Of a DNA stretch of 64,000 nt, positions 42,046-52,171 are shown in pieces. The position numbers and the translations under genes are program-made. The stretch is from positions 2,604,001 to 2,668,000 of the forward strand of contig OZ246004.1 in assembly GCA_965230495.1 (NCBI GenBank). Direction: 5' to 3'. Every line of letters starts with the position of its first letter. The first letter of the stretch is position 1. Under the pieces are notes generated by a model. The model had not been told where the DNA came from and ran no database searches. It saw nothing but the letters and a program-made list of their open reading frames with translations. The stretch is from JACJYM01 sp965230495. Its GTDB lineage: Bacteria > Bacteroidota > Bacteroidia > Chitinophagales > Saprospiraceae.

Positions 42046-42503
42046 ACTAATTTTTTATTCTTGAAATATTAAAAGGACCTTTTATCTCAATCTGGGTGTC
42101 TTTTAATGCATTCATTACTATTGACATTTATCCGAAGTAACAATTATACAGATAATAAAGCAGCTTTTTTTAACACATTTATTTTTGACTATACTTTTAA
42201 TTTCAGTAATCTATTTTGTATAAAAAGGATAAAGCTTTAAATATATGGGGATTTATCTCTTTGGATTTTCACTAGTTTCATTATTGATGCTCACAATTTT
42301 CCTTATTACTTCACTTATTAAAATTACTATTCCACTTCTATCATTCTATATTATTTCCCTTCTTCTTGTGATGGCAAATACATTTCGGAACTATAAGACA
42401 TAATTCACCATATGTCATAGCATCAATATTACATAAGGCTTCTCTAAATTATCAACGAAATAGTTAGCCACAGATTTTAAAGTCCCTATGGCTAATCTTC
42501 TTG
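42046..42503. other. 458-base intergenic region
   Basis: This gap contains the possible 52-codon gene at 42245-42403. The rest is AT-rich with no RNA gene, repeat or palindrome that I can support. The final 30 bases hold a short repeat of the TAGCCA type (42463 and 42489 region) that may form a weak hairpin after the peroxidase gene. Confidence 0.5.
42245..42403 (+). CDS. Putative 52-residue two-helix membrane protein
   Basis: Starting at ATG 42245 the frame encodes MGIYLFGFSLVSLLMLTIFL, continuing to a second hydrophobic helix (LLSFYIISLLLVMANTF) and the end RNYKT. Two helices joined by a short turn would place both termini on one side of the inner membrane. No family is recognised and AT-rich DNA can give such frames by chance, so confidence is low. 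Confidence 0.35.
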   Translation: MGIYLFGFSLVSLLMLTIFLITSLIKITIPLLSFYIISLLLVMANTFRNYKT

Positions 42504-44156
42504 TTAAAGCTTTATAAATTTCCTACTATCTATAAACCCTGATTTATTTCCTCTTAATTGAAGAATATAAACACCACTTGCCAGATTTGTTAGGTCAAGC
42601 TTTTCATCTCCGTCAATCCTTATTTCCATTGCCAACTCTCCTTCCGAATTTATAAAAAAGGCTTGCACACTTTCTTCCACTTCTGAAACACTCACAAAAT
42701 CATATGTAGGGTTAGGGTAAACTACCGCTCTCGCTAATTCACTTTCGATCAATTCAACTAAAACTTCTGAAAAGAAAAAGGCCCCATCCAAATCTACTTG
42801 CTTTAGCCTGTAATAATTAGTCCCCGTCGTTACTTCATTGTCAATAAATTCATAACTATTTACTTGCTTACTGTTTTCTTCACCATCTATAAAATCCAGT
42901 ACTCTCCAGTTCTCTGAATCATAGCTATGTTGAACTTCAAATCCTAAATTATTCTTTTCATGAATGGTTTCCCATTTTAAGACAACATTATCATCTTTTT
43001 GATGAGATTCAAATAAAACCAACTCTATAGGTAGTACTCCATTAAGTATTTCCAAATTACCATCTTCATCAAAGGGGTCCGACCACTTCTCATCTGTATA
43101 AATATTTGAGCCACCCAGGGTTTTGAGGAAAGCTAACAACTCATCCTTTTCTGTATCAGTAAGATTAAGATTGCCTCCAGGACCGTTCAATCGATTATCT
43201 AAGTTTGTATTGTTAGGATTATTTGGAATATCATCATAATGATTGATCACATCCATTAATGTTGCCAAACTTCCATCATGCATATACGGTCCATTTTCTT
43301 CTCCCAAATCATTTACTATGTCTCTTAAACTTGGGGATCTCTCATTCGTTATATCCAACCCTCCTGGATCTCCAGCTACTCCTACCACTCCATTGTTTCT
43401 GGAATTTGGGTCTATATCAAATTCCGGAGCTCGATGACATCTATTGCATCCCGTATCACTATTACTCATATATAATGCTTTCCCATTATTTTCTTCTTCT
43501 GTAAAATTTGGAAAATTCGCATTATTATTGCCTACCTGTGCTCTACCCACATCATATTTACTATCAAATGATTGTATACTTCTGACAAATTGAGCTAAAG
43601 CGTCCTGAATTCTATCTTCAGTAATAGTTTGATCGCCAAAGGCCATATTAAATAGCTCTTCATAGTAGTAGATTTCCTCCAATTTAGAAATCAAAGAATC
43701 TATATCGGGATCACCATTGGTGCCGCTAAATCCCATTTCAATGTGATCTTGTATCGGCATAGTACTTTGTTCTTCAAGAGTATTGGCTCTTTCATCCCAA
43801 AAAAACTTTTCTTCTTCGCCAAATCTTGCACTAGACAAACGAGGAGAGTGCCTACCTGTTAAACCACCATCATGGCCTGTACTCTGAATATCTGAATCAC
43901 CAAAAGCAAACTCCTGCTTGTGACAACTGGCACATGAGGTAGTATTAGAGGAAGATAAGTTTTTATCATAAAACAATACTCTTCCGAGTGTAGCACCTTC
44001 ATCCGTTATGGGATTGGAGTTTGGTGTATTGTCTTCATTAATGTAAGAAGGTATTGTCTGATTACTGTAATTAAACAATGAATTCAGGTCAATAGTGCCT
44101 GCAAAAAAAAGGAAAAAACTAAAACTCAGTAAAAGTACAATGTAACGTTTGCTCAT
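42504..44156 (-). CDS. T9SS-exported di-haem cytochrome c peroxidase
   Basis: The protein joins a bacterial di-haem cytochrome c peroxidase (MauG/CcpA fold, about residues 40-360) to a beta-sandwich region (about 375-460: VVLKWETIHEKNNLGFEVQH). A T9SS type A sorting domain ends it (VVYPNPTYDFVSVSE, LASGVYILQL). Haem-binding CxxCH motifs are CASCH (75-79) and CNRCH (237-241). The N-terminal signal peptide (about 5-20) sends it to the periplasm; T9SS would then place it at the cell surface. Such enzymes normally reduce peroxide in the periplasm with electrons from cytochrome c. Surface display would require an external electron donor, which is unusual. Confidence 0.9.
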   Translation of the reverse strand: MSKRYIVLLLSFSFFLFFAGTIDLNSLFNYSNQTIPSYINEDNTPNSNPITDEGATLGRVLFYDKNLSSSNTTSCASCHKQEFAFGDSDIQSTGHDGGLTGRHSPRLSSARFGEEEKFFWDERANTLEEQSTMPIQDHIEMGFSGTNGDPDIDSLISKLEEIYYYEELFNMAFGDQTITEDRIQDALAQFVRSIQSFDSKYDVGRAQVGNNNANFPNFTEEENNGKALYMSNSDTGCNRCHRAPEFDIDPNSRNNGVVGVAGDPGGLDITNERSPSLRDIVNDLGEENGPYMHDGSLATLMDVINHYDDIPNNPNNTNLDNRLNGPGGNLNLTDTEKDELLAFLKTLGGSNIYTDEKWSDPFDEDGNLEILNGVLPIELVLFESHQKDDNVVLKWETIHEKNNLGFEVQHSYDSENWRVLDFIDGEENSKQVNSYEFIDNEVTTGTNYYRLKQVDLDGAFFFSEVLVELIESELARAVVYPNPTYDFVSVSEVEESVQAFFINSEGELAMEIRIDGDEKLDLTNLASGVYILQLRGNKSGFIDSRKFIKL

Positions 44157-44374
44157 AGTTGGAATTTTTAATAAGATTAGATATTAATTTATTCGTCCTA
44201 TGAGTATAAGGAGACTACTTTCTATATGTACTGTTATTTTTTGACCAAAATTTTGTAAAAAAGATTAATACAGGAGGTATGGTTGATAAAGTCATTAAAT
44301 GATAATTTAACTATATAAAGACAGTATTCCAAATTATTTACAGGGGAGAGCTATCCCCTCCCCTGCAAATTGCA

Positions 44375-47300
44375 TCAAATTTTGCTAACTCTTATTGTTC
44401 TTACCTTTTCTCCACTTCGAATACGTATAAAGTATATTCCATCTGCAAAACGCCCCATATTGAAGTTATGCTCGGCGGTCATCTCATTTTCAATCATATT
44501 TATGCTCTCTACCTCTTGACCAAAAGAATTAATTACAGTGATAGAGCTATATTTTTCAGGGGCACTTAATATTTCAACTTTTAACATTTCATATGTGGGA
44601 TTTGGATAGGCCATTACTTCTAAATCTGCACTGATTGTAAATCCATTACAATTCTCTCTGACCACTGATACTGAGTTCGATAACGAATAACAGCCCAGCA
44701 AATCACTTACATTATTACCCATCGCCAAGCCTTCCAATCCATCACTATAACTCATATGCCATACCAAGCATGTTCCCGCCGGGGCATCATCAAAATTAAC
44801 CACTTCATAACTCGGAGGTAAACCCAGTATATTGCCCATATCATCCGTCACTACCCATTGACTGTTCTCCCCTTCATTACCACTCAAATCTATCTCACCC
44901 ATACCAATCATATCTGCTTCTCCATCTCCTACACAAAATTCAAAAGGTCCGCCTGACAACTCGCCACCTTCGTTACCCTTTCTCACCACTGATACTGAGT
45001 TCGACAACGAATAACAACCCAGCAAATCACTTACATTATTACCCATCGCCAAGCCTTCCAATCCATCACTATAACTCATATGCCATACCAAACATGTTCC
45101 CGCCGGGGCATCATCAAAATTAACCACTTCATAACTCGGAGGTAAACCCAGTATATTACCCATATCATCCGTCACTACCCATTGGCTGTTCTCCCCTTCA
45201 TTACCACTCAAATCTATCTCACCCATACCAATCATATCTGCTTCTCCATCTCCTACACAAAATTCAAAAGGTCCACCTGTCAACTCGCCACCTTCGTTAC
45301 CCTTTCTTACCACTGATACTGAGTTCGATAACGAATAACAACCCAGCAAATCACTTACATTATTACCCATCGCCAAGCCTTCCAATCCATCACTATAACT
45401 CATATGCCATACCAAACATGTTCCCGCCGGGGCATCATCAAAATTAACCACTTCATAACTCGGAGGTAAACCCAGTATATTGCCCATATCATCCGTCACT
45501 ACCCATTGACTGTTCTCCCCTTCATTACCACTCAAATCTATCTCACCCATACCAATCATATCTGCTTCTCCATCTCCTACACAAAATTCAAAAGGTCCGC
45601 CTGACAACTCGCCACCTTCGTTACCCTTTCTCACCACTGATACTGAGTTCGACAACGAATAACAACCCAGCAAATCACTTACATTATTACCCATCGCCAA
45701 GCCTTCCAATCCATCACTATAACTCATATGCCATACCAAACATGTTCCCGCCGGGGCATCATCAAAATTAACCACTTCATAACTCGGAGGTAAACCCAGT
45801 ATATTACCCATATCATCCGTCACTACCCATTGGCTGTTCTCCCCTTCATTACCACTCAAATCTATCTCACCCATACCAATCATATCTGCTTCTCCATCTC
45901 CTACACAAAATTCAAAAGGTCCACCTGTCAACTCGCCACCTTCGTTACCCTTTCTTACCACTGATACTGAGTTCGATAACGAATAACAACCCAGCAAATC
46001 ACTTACATTATTACCCATCGCCAAGCCTTCCAATCCATCACTATAACTCATATGCCATACCAAACATGTTCCCGCCGGGGCATCATCAAAATTAACCACT
46101 TCATAACTCGGAGGTAAACCCAGTATATTACCCATATCATCCGTCACTACCCATTGGCTGTTCTCCCCTTCATTACCACTCAAATCTATCTCACCCATAC
46201 CAATCATATCTGCTTCTCCATCTCCTACACAAAATTCAAAAGGTCCGCCTGCCAACTCGCCACCTTCATTACCCTTTCTTACCACTGATACTGAGTTCGA
46301 CAACGAATAACAACCCAGCAAATCACTTACATTATTACCCATCGCCAAGCCTTCCAATCCATCACTATAACTCATATGCCATACCAAACATGTTCCCGCC
46401 GGGGCATCATCAAAATTAACCACTTCATAACTCGGAGGTAAACCCAGTATATTACCCATATCATCCGTCACTACCCATTGGCTGTTCTCCCCTTCATTGC
46501 CACTCAAATCTATCTCACCCATACCAATCATATCTGCTTCTCCATCTCCTACACAAAATTCAAAAGGTCCACCTGTCAACTCGCCACCTTCATTACCCTT
46601 TCTAACCACTGATACTGAGTTCGATAACGAATAACAGCCCAGCAAATCACTTACATTATTACCCATCGCCAAGCCTTCCAATCCATCACTATAACTCATA
46701 TGCCATACCAAACATGTTCCCGCTGGGGCATCATCAAAATTAACCACTTCATAACTCGGAGGTAAACCCAGTATATTGCCCATATCATCCGTCACTACCC
46801 ATTGACTGTTCTCCCCTTCATTGCCACTCAAATCTATCTCACCCATACCAATCATATCTGCTTCTCCATCTCCTACACAAAATTCAAAAGGTCCACCTGC
46901 CAACTCGCCACCTTCGTTACCCTTTCTTACCACTGATACTGAGTTCGACAACGAATAACAGCCCAGCAAATCACTTACATTATTACCCATCGCCAAGCCT
47001 TCCAATCCATCACTATAACTCATATGCCATACCAAACATGTTCCCGCTGGGGCATCATCAAAATTAACCACTTCATAACTCGGAGGTAAACCCAGTATAT
47101 TGCCCATATCATCCGTCACTACCCATTGACTGTTCTCCCCTTCATTGCCACTCAAATCTATCTCACCCATACCAATCATATCTGCTTCTCCATCTCCTAC
47201 ACAAAATTCAAAAGGTCCACCTGCCAACTCGCCACCTTCGTTACCCTTTCTTACCACTGATACTGAGTTCGACAACGAATAACAGCCCAGCAAATCACTT

Positions 47301-49561
47301 ACATTATTACCCATCGCCAAGCCTTCCAATCCATCACTATAACTCATATGCCATACCAAACATGTTCCCGCTGGGGCATCATCAAAATTAACCACTTCAT
47401 AACTCGGAGGTAAACCCAGTATATTGCCCATATCATCCGTCACTACCCATTGACTGTTCTCCCCTTCATTGCCACTCAAATCTATCTCACCCATACCAAT
47501 CATATCTGCTTCTCCATCTCCTACACAAAATTCAAATTCATTTGAGCTTTCGAAGTATGAATAAGCCACCAATCCAAATGGATTTACTCCTGAATATACA
47601 CTGTCTATTAACATAGGTTCCGGAGACAACTCATATACACTTACCATATTATTCATCCCACTGTGCGTAATATATAGTCGTTTATTATCTGATGTTATAG
47701 CATAATTATGAGGAACCGTAAATGGTGCATCTACAGGAGCTCCCATTATTGTATTTGTAGATAAATCTATGGTATAAGAAGCAGACAATCCTCCCTCAGC
47801 TATATTACCCACATACAAATACTCTCCCGAAGGGCTCATTCCAAGTCCATGAGCGTTAGGTATGCTTAATGTCTCTATCATACTCAGGTCGCTTCTCATT
47901 AATATCTGTAGCTCTGAGCTTCCCTGAGACGCCACATATAGATACATGTTCTTATCAGTCAATGATACATGAGGATCATTACCCACTTCTGCTCTTGCCG
48001 TCTCCACAAAATTATCTGTATCATATTTAATCACATAATCTGATAAATCATCCGGGCCAATAAAAGTGACGAAGGCAGCTTCATTATTTGGCATCACTAT
48101 CACATCATGAGGTTTATAAGTATCTTGTAATTCTTCTGGTAATTCAATGGTCGCCAAAATCGATAAATCATTGGCATTCACTACCGATATCGTCTTATCC
48201 AATTCATTATTGACCCATAATTGGTTATTATCAGGACTTAACCACATATGAAAGACACCCTCTCCAGTTGATACCTCTCCTAAAACACTAAAATCTGTAG
48301 CATCAAATTCTATAACTTTCCCTCCATAGTCTCCTACCAACACAACATGCTTCTTGTGGTTATATACGGCATACATTGGTTGACCTTCATTAGGCATATC
48401 TACATATTCTACCTCATTATTATCACTATTAATTATCGCTAATGTTCTTGAAGACCTATTAGCTACTACTACTCTATTTTGTAACTCTCCATCAGTAGTG
48501 GAAAGTGTTCCTCCTTCATTACCCTTTCTGACCACTGATATTGAGTTCGATAACGAATAGCAGCCCATCAAATCACTTACATTATTACCCATCACCAAGC
48601 CTTCCAATCCATCACTATAACTCATATGCCATACTAAGCATGTTCCCGCCGGGGCATCATCAAAATTAACCACTTCATAACTCGGGGGCAAACCCAGTAT
48701 ATTACCCATATCATCTGTTACTACCCATTGGCTGTTCTCCCCTTCATTACCACTCAACTCTATCTCACCCATACCAATCATATCTGCTTCTCCATCTCCT
48801 ACACAAAATTCAAAAGGTCCACCTGCCAACTCACCACCATTAACATCGCACCCCTCAGGACAACCAACAGTTACAACTACATCCTCTAGGTCCCAGACCG
48901 CTTCTGCAGCTGAATTACCCACAGGACAATATGCTAGAAGTTCGAAATTAAAAACAGCTGAGTCTTCAATCAAAAAATCATCCGTATAAGGAAAATCAAA
49001 ATTTTCTTCTGACCAGTTATTTGTAGTCGAAATGTCATATTCCTCAAAAACGACCAAATTGTTTCGCAAGACCCTAACACTGTATTTAGTAGGATAATTA
49101 TTGGGACCTGAAATACCGTCAATCCAATCAAACATCAATGGTGAATTTTGAAAAAAATTCAAATTAGTTAGATACGTTGGCTCATCACTAGTAGTAGAAA
49201 CACTGATATCAAATCTCACTGCTTTATCACTTCCTGGGTCATATTGACAACTGGTCTCATAGCCCACACACATTGCTTTTGTACCATTCATACCCGGTGT
49301 ACAAGAATGTTTGTTCTCTTGTGGGTTTAGTCTATAAAGATTGTCACCATCTAAACCTATAGTGATTGAAGCCGATGAGTTTGCCTCTCCTTGAAATTCC
49401 GAATAGTCCATATTAGTTCCATCTGAAAAATATGAGAAGCAATTATCAAATGTAAAATGATACGTAGCATCTTCATTTCCTATAATAGGATTAATTTCTG
49501 CTTTGCCATAACTGAGGGCTAAGAATGTCCAAATAAATAAGAAAAGCTTCGTTCGTTTCAT
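44375..49561 (-). CDS. Giant T9SS-secreted protein with ten 108-residue repeats and a beta-propeller
   Basis: This 1728-residue product has a signal peptide (about residues 1-21), an N-terminal domain (about 25-240) with Cys-containing segments, and one repeat (about 240-350). A seven-blade YVTN-type propeller follows (about 360-670: VVVANRSSRTLAIINSDNNE, LWVNNELDKTISVVNANDLS). Nine tandem repeats and a T9SS type A sorting domain (MAYPNPTYEMLKVE, DGIYFIRIRSGEK) complete it. Each repeat begins FEFCVGDGEADMI and ends GCYSLSNSVSVVRKGNE; it has two Cys near its ends and one in GTCLVW. The repeat is a known extracellular module in Bacteroidota. Adhesion or surface-layer function is likely but unproven. 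The single gene is flanked by long gaps on both sides. Confidence 0.9.
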   Translation of the reverse strand: MKRTKLFLFIWTFLALSYGKAEINPIIGNEDATYHFTFDNCFSYFSDGTNMDYSEFQGEANSSASITIGLDGDNLYRLNPQENKHSCTPGMNGTKAMCVGYETSCQYDPGSDKAVRFDISVSTTSDEPTYLTNLNFFQNSPLMFDWIDGISGPNNYPTKYSVRVLRNNLVVFEEYDISTTNNWSEENFDFPYTDDFLIEDSAVFNFELLAYCPVGNSAAEAVWDLEDVVVTVGCPEGCDVNGGELAGGPFEFCVGDGEADMIGMGEIELSGNEGENSQWVVTDDMGNILGLPPSYEVVNFDDAPAGTCLVWHMSYSDGLEGLVMGNNVSDLMGCYSLSNSISVVRKGNEGGTLSTTDGELQNRVVVANRSSRTLAIINSDNNEVEYVDMPNEGQPMYAVYNHKKHVVLVGDYGGKVIEFDATDFSVLGEVSTGEGVFHMWLSPDNNQLWVNNELDKTISVVNANDLSILATIELPEELQDTYKPHDVIVMPNNEAAFVTFIGPDDLSDYVIKYDTDNFVETARAEVGNDPHVSLTDKNMYLYVASQGSSELQILMRSDLSMIETLSIPNAHGLGMSPSGEYLYVGNIAEGGLSASYTIDLSTNTIMGAPVDAPFTVPHNYAITSDNKRLYITHSGMNNMVSVYELSPEPMLIDSVYSGVNPFGLVAYSYFESSNEFEFCVGDGEADMIGMGEIDLSGNEGENSQWVVTDDMGNILGLPPSYEVVNFDDAPAGTCLVWHMSYSDGLEGLAMGNNVSDLLGCYSLSNSVSVVRKGNEGGELAGGPFEFCVGDGEADMIGMGEIDLSGNEGENSQWVVTDDMGNILGLPPSYEVVNFDDAPAGTCLVWHMSYSDGLEGLAMGNNVSDLLGCYSLSNSVSVVRKGNEGGELAGGPFEFCVGDGEADMIGMGEIDLSGNEGENSQWVVTDDMGNILGLPPSYEVVNFDDAPAGTCLVWHMSYSDGLEGLAMGNNVSDLLGCYSLSNSVSVVRKGNEGGELTGGPFEFCVGDGEADMIGMGEIDLSGNEGENSQWVVTDDMGNILGLPPSYEVVNFDDAPAGTCLVWHMSYSDGLEGLAMGNNVSDLLGCYSLSNSVSVVRKGNEGGELAGGPFEFCVGDGEADMIGMGEIDLSGNEGENSQWVVTDDMGNILGLPPSYEVVNFDDAPAGTCLVWHMSYSDGLEGLAMGNNVSDLLGCYSLSNSVSVVRKGNEGGELTGGPFEFCVGDGEADMIGMGEIDLSGNEGENSQWVVTDDMGNILGLPPSYEVVNFDDAPAGTCLVWHMSYSDGLEGLAMGNNVSDLLGCYSLSNSVSVVRKGNEGGELSGGPFEFCVGDGEADMIGMGEIDLSGNEGENSQWVVTDDMGNILGLPPSYEVVNFDDAPAGTCLVWHMSYSDGLEGLAMGNNVSDLLGCYSLSNSVSVVRKGNEGGELTGGPFEFCVGDGEADMIGMGEIDLSGNEGENSQWVVTDDMGNILGLPPSYEVVNFDDAPAGTCLVWHMSYSDGLEGLAMGNNVSDLLGCYSLSNSVSVVRKGNEGGELSGGPFEFCVGDGEADMIGMGEIDLSGNEGENSQWVVTDDMGNILGLPPSYEVVNFDDAPAGTCLVWHMSYSDGLEGLAMGNNVSDLLGCYSLSNSVSVVRENCNGFTISADLEVMAYPNPTYEMLKVEILSAPEKYSSITVINSFGQEVESINMIENEMTAEHNFNMGRFADGIYFIRIRSGEKVRTIRVSKI
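44650..47541 (-). repeat. Tandem array of nine 324-base units within the giant protein
   Basis: Nine near-identical units of 324 bases are aligned head to tail; boundaries fall near 44949, 45273, 45597, 45921, 46245, 46569, 46893, 47217 and 47541. The unit-start codon variants encode Ser, Thr, Ser, Thr, Ala, Thr, Ala, Ala in array order from 44949. A tenth, more diverged copy lies near 48510-48830. Units carry the same silent changes in alternating pairs, which points to duplication of 648-base blocks. Confidence 0.95.
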
Positions 49562-49847
49562 TTTTCAATATTTTTCCTATGAATAAAAAGTTAATTAATT
49601 TAGATACAATGTTAACTACAAATTCATGTATAGAAAATTGAAAATACTCTTTCTGTATTACTGGGGACGCAAATGATATTTTTAGCATAGACTCAGGCAA
49701 CCAATGGATTACATGGTGCATATTACAGAGATAATAGTCTAAATAACACCCTCAAAGTCCTTCGACTAAGTTGATAATGTCAATCTTAATTTCATGGTAA
49801 CATGATAGTCAACCTACGGTTTAAATATGCTAAATGCTCTTTACCAA

Positions 49848-50882
49848 CTAAGACTTAAATTTATAAACAGTAGTATAATTATACTCTTTTCCCTTTTTTA
49901 AAATACTTGATGGATATTCCAAACAATTTGGCGAATTTGGGAAGAATTGAGTCTCCAAACATACTGCCGAGTATTTTCCATATTTTTTATTATTCTTCCC
50001 TTTAATCTCTCCATTGAGATGATTGGCTGTATATAATTGCACACCTGGCTTATTAGTGTATACTTCCATTTGAATTCCAGATTCATCTGATTGCAATAAA
50101 CAAGAGCTTTTATCCAAGTCAGGAGAGTTCAATATATAACAATGATCGTAGCCATGACATAAATCAATTTGGTTATTCTTTTGAACGCTATCAATACCTT
50201 CGAAAATCTCTCGTGCATTTCTAAAGTCAAAAATTGAGTTTTTCACCTGAGACCTATGTTCGGGTATCATACTGTTGTTAACTGGTAAAAAATGATCCGC
50301 ATTTATTCTCAACTTATGATTCAAAGCATTTCCTTTTCCTTCAAGATTGAAATAGCTATGATTAGTCAAATTACAGTACGTATCTGCATCTGAAACAGCT
50401 TTATAATTAATTACTATTTCATTCTTTTCAGTCAATGTAAATGAGACCGTAATATTCATATTACCAGGAAATCCCTCATCCCCATCCGGGCTAAATAAAT
50501 GTAGCTCTACTCCTGCATCAATAGCTTTTACTTTCCACATCTTTTTATCAAAACCGCTAACACCACCATGAAGTTGATTCGTGCCTTCGTTTGCTGATAG
50601 TTTATATATTTTATTGTTTAGTTTAAATGATGCATTTTCAATTCTATTCGCATATCTGCCTACTGTAGATCCGAAGCAAGGGTGCTCACTTAAATAATCA
50701 CCTATATCATCGAAACCTAAAACCACGTCTATATTATTGCCATACTTATCCGGTATCAAAATTTGGGTGATTGTGGCTCCATAATTAAGTATACAAAAAG
50801 AGATTTCCGAATTGGAAATCTCATATAGTTTTAACTGTCTTCCATTAACAAGAGTAGAAGACTTTTCGCTTACTTTTATCAT
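49848..50882 (-). CDS. galM: Aldose 1-epimerase (mutarotase)
   Basis: GalM interconverts the alpha and beta anomers of galactose, glucose and related sugars. The conserved segments are GRYANRIENASF, NQLHGGVSGFDKKMW, the catalytic histidine in LTNHSYFNLEG, and the catalytic glutamate in CLETQFFPNSPN. The length of 344 residues is standard. No signal peptide is seen, so it acts in the cytoplasm. It begins six bases after frr and is the last gene of a four-gene minus-strand unit with serS, a zinc peptidase and frr. No sugar transport genes are adjacent. Confidence 0.95.
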   Translation of the reverse strand: MIKVSEKSSTLVNGRQLKLYEISNSEISFCILNYGATITQILIPDKYGNNIDVVLGFDDIGDYLSEHPCFGSTVGRYANRIENASFKLNNKIYKLSANEGTNQLHGGVSGFDKKMWKVKAIDAGVELHLFSPDGDEGFPGNMNITVSFTLTEKNEIVINYKAVSDADTYCNLTNHSYFNLEGKGNALNHKLRINADHFLPVNNSMIPEHRSQVKNSIFDFRNAREIFEGIDSVQKNNQIDLCHGYDHCYILNSPDLDKSSCLLQSDESGIQMEVYTNKPGVQLYTANHLNGEIKGKNNKKYGKYSAVCLETQFFPNSPNCLEYPSSILKKGKEYNYTTVYKFKS

Positions 50883-50888
50883 TATAAA

Positions 50889-51452
50889 TTAAACCTTCAG
50901 AATATCAGCTTCTTTAAGCTCAATTAATTTTGCAATCTTATCCCCATAGCCCTCAACTTGTTTCTGTACTTCGGCCTCTTTACGTTTTCCCGCATCTTCG
51001 GGATAGCCATCCTTTACTTCTTTTTTGATTGCTTCCATTAATTTATGCCTAACACTTCTTATTGACACTTTGGTATCCTCTCCCTCTGCCTTGGCTTGTT
51101 TAACCAAAAGCTTTCTTCTTTCTTCTGTTAAAGGAGGCACGGTTATTCTTACTGATTCTCCATCATTCATAGGTGTTACTCCTAAGTTTGCCTCAAATAT
51201 TGCTTTTTCAATTGGTGCCAACATTCCCTTCTCCCATGGTTGGATACTCAAAGTCCTAGAATCAGAAATGGTAATATTAGCCACCTGATTAAGCGGAGTA
51301 GGTGTCCCATAATACTCTACCATTACACCATCTAACATAACCGGTGATGCCTTCCCCGCTCTTATTTTTGCCAACTGCTCGGTCAAGTGTTTGATGGCTT
51401 TATCAAACTCTCCATAACCTTCCTTCAAGATTTCTTCTAAAAATTGACTCAT
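50889..51452 (-). CDS. frr: Ribosome recycling factor
   Basis: Frr splits post-termination 70S ribosomes together with EF-G. The 187-residue protein carries the signature segments HLTEQLAKIRAGKASP, LNQVANITISDSRTLSIQPW, and ESVRITVPPLTEERRKLLVK, followed by the helical KVSIRSVRHKLMEAIKKE end. Its size and order of segments are normal. In many Bacteroidota frr lies next to pyrH; here it lies between a zinc peptidase and galM, in the serS operon. It starts 21 bases after the upstream stop. Confidence 0.98.
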   Translation of the reverse strand: MSQFLEEILKEGYGEFDKAIKHLTEQLAKIRAGKASPVMLDGVMVEYYGTPTPLNQVANITISDSRTLSIQPWEKGMLAPIEKAIFEANLGVTPMNDGESVRITVPPLTEERRKLLVKQAKAEGEDTKVSIRSVRHKLMEAIKKEVKDGYPEDAGKRKEAEVQKQVEGYGDKIAKLIELKEADILKV

Positions 51453-51473
51453 CGTTAATTGTTTTCGTTTTAT

Positions 51474-52157
51474 TTAATCTCTACCCATAAAGCTCAACAA
51501 AAAGTAAAGAAACATAACCAATGCTCCAAGTGCCTGAGAAACATAAGTCATGGCAGCCCACCACAGAGCATCTTTTGCTCCATCATATTCCATACCTCTT
51601 GTCACACCAGTATTGTCTAACCACGCCAAAGCTCTTCTACTTGCATCAAATTCTACTGGTAGCGTTATCAGGCTAAATAAAGCCGTTATACCAAAAGTAG
51701 CAACCAAAATCATCATTAACAATCCTCCTCCCATATTGGCACCCAAGCCAATAATAACAGCCATAAATAAAAACTGTTGGATTCTTGAACTAAACTGAAC
51801 CAGTGGTACAAGTCTTGATCTAAGAGTTAACATATTGTAAGCTGTAGCATGTTGAACCACATGTCCGCATTCGTGTGCAGCCACAGCAGCAGCAGCAATA
51901 GAACGTCCATTGTATACTTGTGGTGAAAGCGACACTGTTTTAGTCATTGGATTATAATGATCAGTGAGGTGTCCTCTTCCTTGAACAATCTTAACATCAT
52001 GAATATTATAATGCTGCATCATTGCATGAGCCACTTCGACCCCTGACATTCCATTACTCAAAGGAACTTTACTATATTTATTAAACTTTGATTTTAATCG
52101 GTTACTTACAAAAGCTCCAATGAGTGTAAATAATCCAAGTATAATCCAATATCCCAT
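51474..52157 (-). CDS. Zinc metallopeptidase of the YugP (Zn_peptidase_2) family
   Basis: The protein of 227 residues has an N-terminal transmembrane helix (about 3-19), then a catalytic part with HECGH (His95, Glu96, His99) in AAVAAHECGHVVQH. Hydrophobic helices follow at about 118-160 and 207-222. The segment SLSPQVYNGRSIAAAAVAAH is diagnostic for the YugP family of membrane-bound zinc peptidases. The natural substrate is unknown. The gene lies between serS and frr in one operon, with gaps of 14 and 21 bases. Confidence 0.93.
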   Translation of the reverse strand: MGYWIILGLFTLIGAFVSNRLKSKFNKYSKVPLSNGMSGVEVAHAMMQHYNIHDVKIVQGRGHLTDHYNPMTKTVSLSPQVYNGRSIAAAAVAAHECGHVVQHATAYNMLTLRSRLVPLVQFSSRIQQFLFMAVIIGLGANMGGGLLMMILVATFGITALFSLITLPVEFDASRRALAWLDNTGVTRGMEYDGAKDALWWAAMTYVSQALGALVMFLYFLLSFMGRD

Positions 52158-52171
52158 TTTTTAATTTGTTT

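Noticed and set aside
44650..47541. Possible CRISPR array
   Set aside because: The repeats are 324 bases, contiguous and in frame, with no spacers; they are coding repeats of one protein.
49562..49847. Small gene in the gap between the giant protein and galM
   Set aside because: The 76-codon open frame on the minus strand overlaps the leader and has no plausible start or family; nothing else is seen in this gap.
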